From Bacteroidota bacterium (GTDB lineage: Bacteria > Bacteroidota > Bacteroidia > NORP154): a stretch of DNA of 6,322 bases. The stretch's first letter is position 1. The number at the start of each line of letters is the position of its first letter. Positions 5,744-6,322 of the stretch are shown here, piece after piece. Under the pieces are notes generated by a model, which was not told the DNA's origin, did no database searches, and saw only the letters and a program-made list of their open reading frames with translations. A program made the translations under genes and the position numbers. Location: NCBI GenBank assembly GCA_002401055.1, contig NVRZ01000198.1, positions 1 through 6,322 of the forward strand, written 5' to 3'.

Positions 5744-6322
5744 TTAGTGAAACCTAATTCCTTCATTTAAAGCACTTTTTATAATGGGCTGCATCTGAAC
5801 CCTGTAGGAGGTTGCCAGCTCACTGTGCAAAATGTCCATCATAGGTTTGTCATCTGTTAAGACGAATCCTTTGTCGAACTTCATTTTTGCAAACACCACA
5901 CCCTCAAATGTTGGAAATTTGTAGGGAAGGGCAAATGTATCTCGTCTGCTAAAGTCCAGGTTAGACAACCTCGTTCCATCTACTGACGCGAAATACACAT
6001 ATTCTTGAAGAATATCAAATTGCGAAGTAGTATTTAGTAAATCAATCGTGTATCCTGCTTCTTTCAGTGTTCGGCCAATTGATTTTAAGGCTGTCCCCAT
6101 CGAGCTGTTGTAAGCGCTTGGATAATGTATGAATAATACCCCATCGCTTTTGAGAACGGATTTCATATCTTGAAATGCTTCAAGCGTATATAAATTATTG
6201 GGTTGAGTTTCGCCTGCACTTATATCGATGGCGATAATGTCATATTTTGTTTTTGTGGTTCTTATTGTATGTCGAAAGTCATCTGTTATCACATTAACTT
6301 TGTCCGTCATATTAAAATATTG
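5744..6322 (-). CDS. Spermidine-synthase-like protein, C-terminal part, cut by the window edge
   Basis: This is the C-terminal catalytic half of a paralog of the 2083-3660 protein. The first ATG in the frame (6310) is not the true start: the frame stays open to the edge (QYFN before MTDK), and this point aligns with the middle of the Rossmann domain of the paralog (EFFGMP). Shared blocks, in order, are DD.RH.IRT, D.SAGE.QP.N.YT..., DGV.F.HY, KSIG.T, LLNT, YFAS/FYAS, F.RR..FA.P..FP, and LTDD.PMMDILH near the C-terminus. As in the paralog, the position of the second catalytic Asp of SpeE is Ala (DISAGE), so aminopropyltransferase activity is doubtful. An N-terminal membrane domain is expected but not visible. 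Orientation is opposite to the anti-sigma gene and the two meet tail to tail. Substrate unknown. Confidence 0.85.
   Translation of the reverse strand, partial: QYFNMTDKVNVITDDFRHTIRTTKTKYDIIAIDISAGETQPNNLYTLEAFQDMKSVLKSDGVLFIHYPSAYNSSMGTALKSIGRTLKEAGYTIDLLNTTSQFDILQEYVYFASVDGTRLSNLDFSRRDTFALPYKFPTFEGVVFAKMKFDKGFVLTDDKPMMDILHSELATSYRVQMQPIIKSALNEGIRFH

Noticed and set aside
5744..6310. The ATG at 6310 as the start of a complete 188-residue short protein.
   Set aside because: The frame continues to the window edge and alignment with the complete paralog places this ATG in mid-domain, after the nucleotide-binding glycine loop, so the gene is cut by the window.

Overview
The window looks like a Bacteroidota (Bacteroidetes) chromosome fragment, probably a metagenomic contig. 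The evidence is AT-rich DNA, a secreted PKD-repeat protein ending in an FN3-like module typical of this phylum, an ECF sigma factor paired with a FecR-type anti-sigma factor, weak or absent Shine-Dalgarno sequences, and TAnnTTTG-like promoter boxes. No rRNA, tRNA, CRISPR array or insertion sequence was seen.

Layout. (1) Bases 1 to about 75 do not belong with the rest. They are GC-rich (49 of the first 80 bases are G or C) and on the + strand encode an internal piece of a proteobacterial-type UDP-glucose 6-dehydrogenase ending in FIAVGTPP. They join abruptly to the 3' part of the next gene, which reads as a chimeric assembly junction. (2) 53-2011 (-) is a secreted protein with seven tandem PKD domains; its natural C-terminus is lost at the junction. 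(3) 2083-3660 (-) is a complete membrane protein fused to a spermidine-synthase-like domain. (4) 3661-3852 is a divergent intergenic region with a candidate promoter for each side. (5) 3853-4401 (+) is the ECF sigma factor and 4482-5726 (+) its FecR-like anti-sigma partner, separated by about 80 bp that hold a perfect inverted repeat. (6) 5744-6322 (-) is the C-terminal part of a second spermidine-synthase-like protein, a paralog of the first, running off the right edge.

How the parts may work together. The sigma/FecR pair should form a trans-envelope signalling switch. However, no TonB-dependent receptor follows it, and the anti-sigma factor lacks a recognisable DUF4974 receptor-contact domain; in its place is a beta-rich module resembling the FxLYD / Bacteroidetes Ig-like family. 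The pair sits between two paralogous spermidine-synthase-like genes, both of which have Ala in place of the second catalytic Asp of true aminopropyltransferases. A functional link between the sigma switch and these enzymes is suggested only by position. The PKD protein is probably an independent surface protein.
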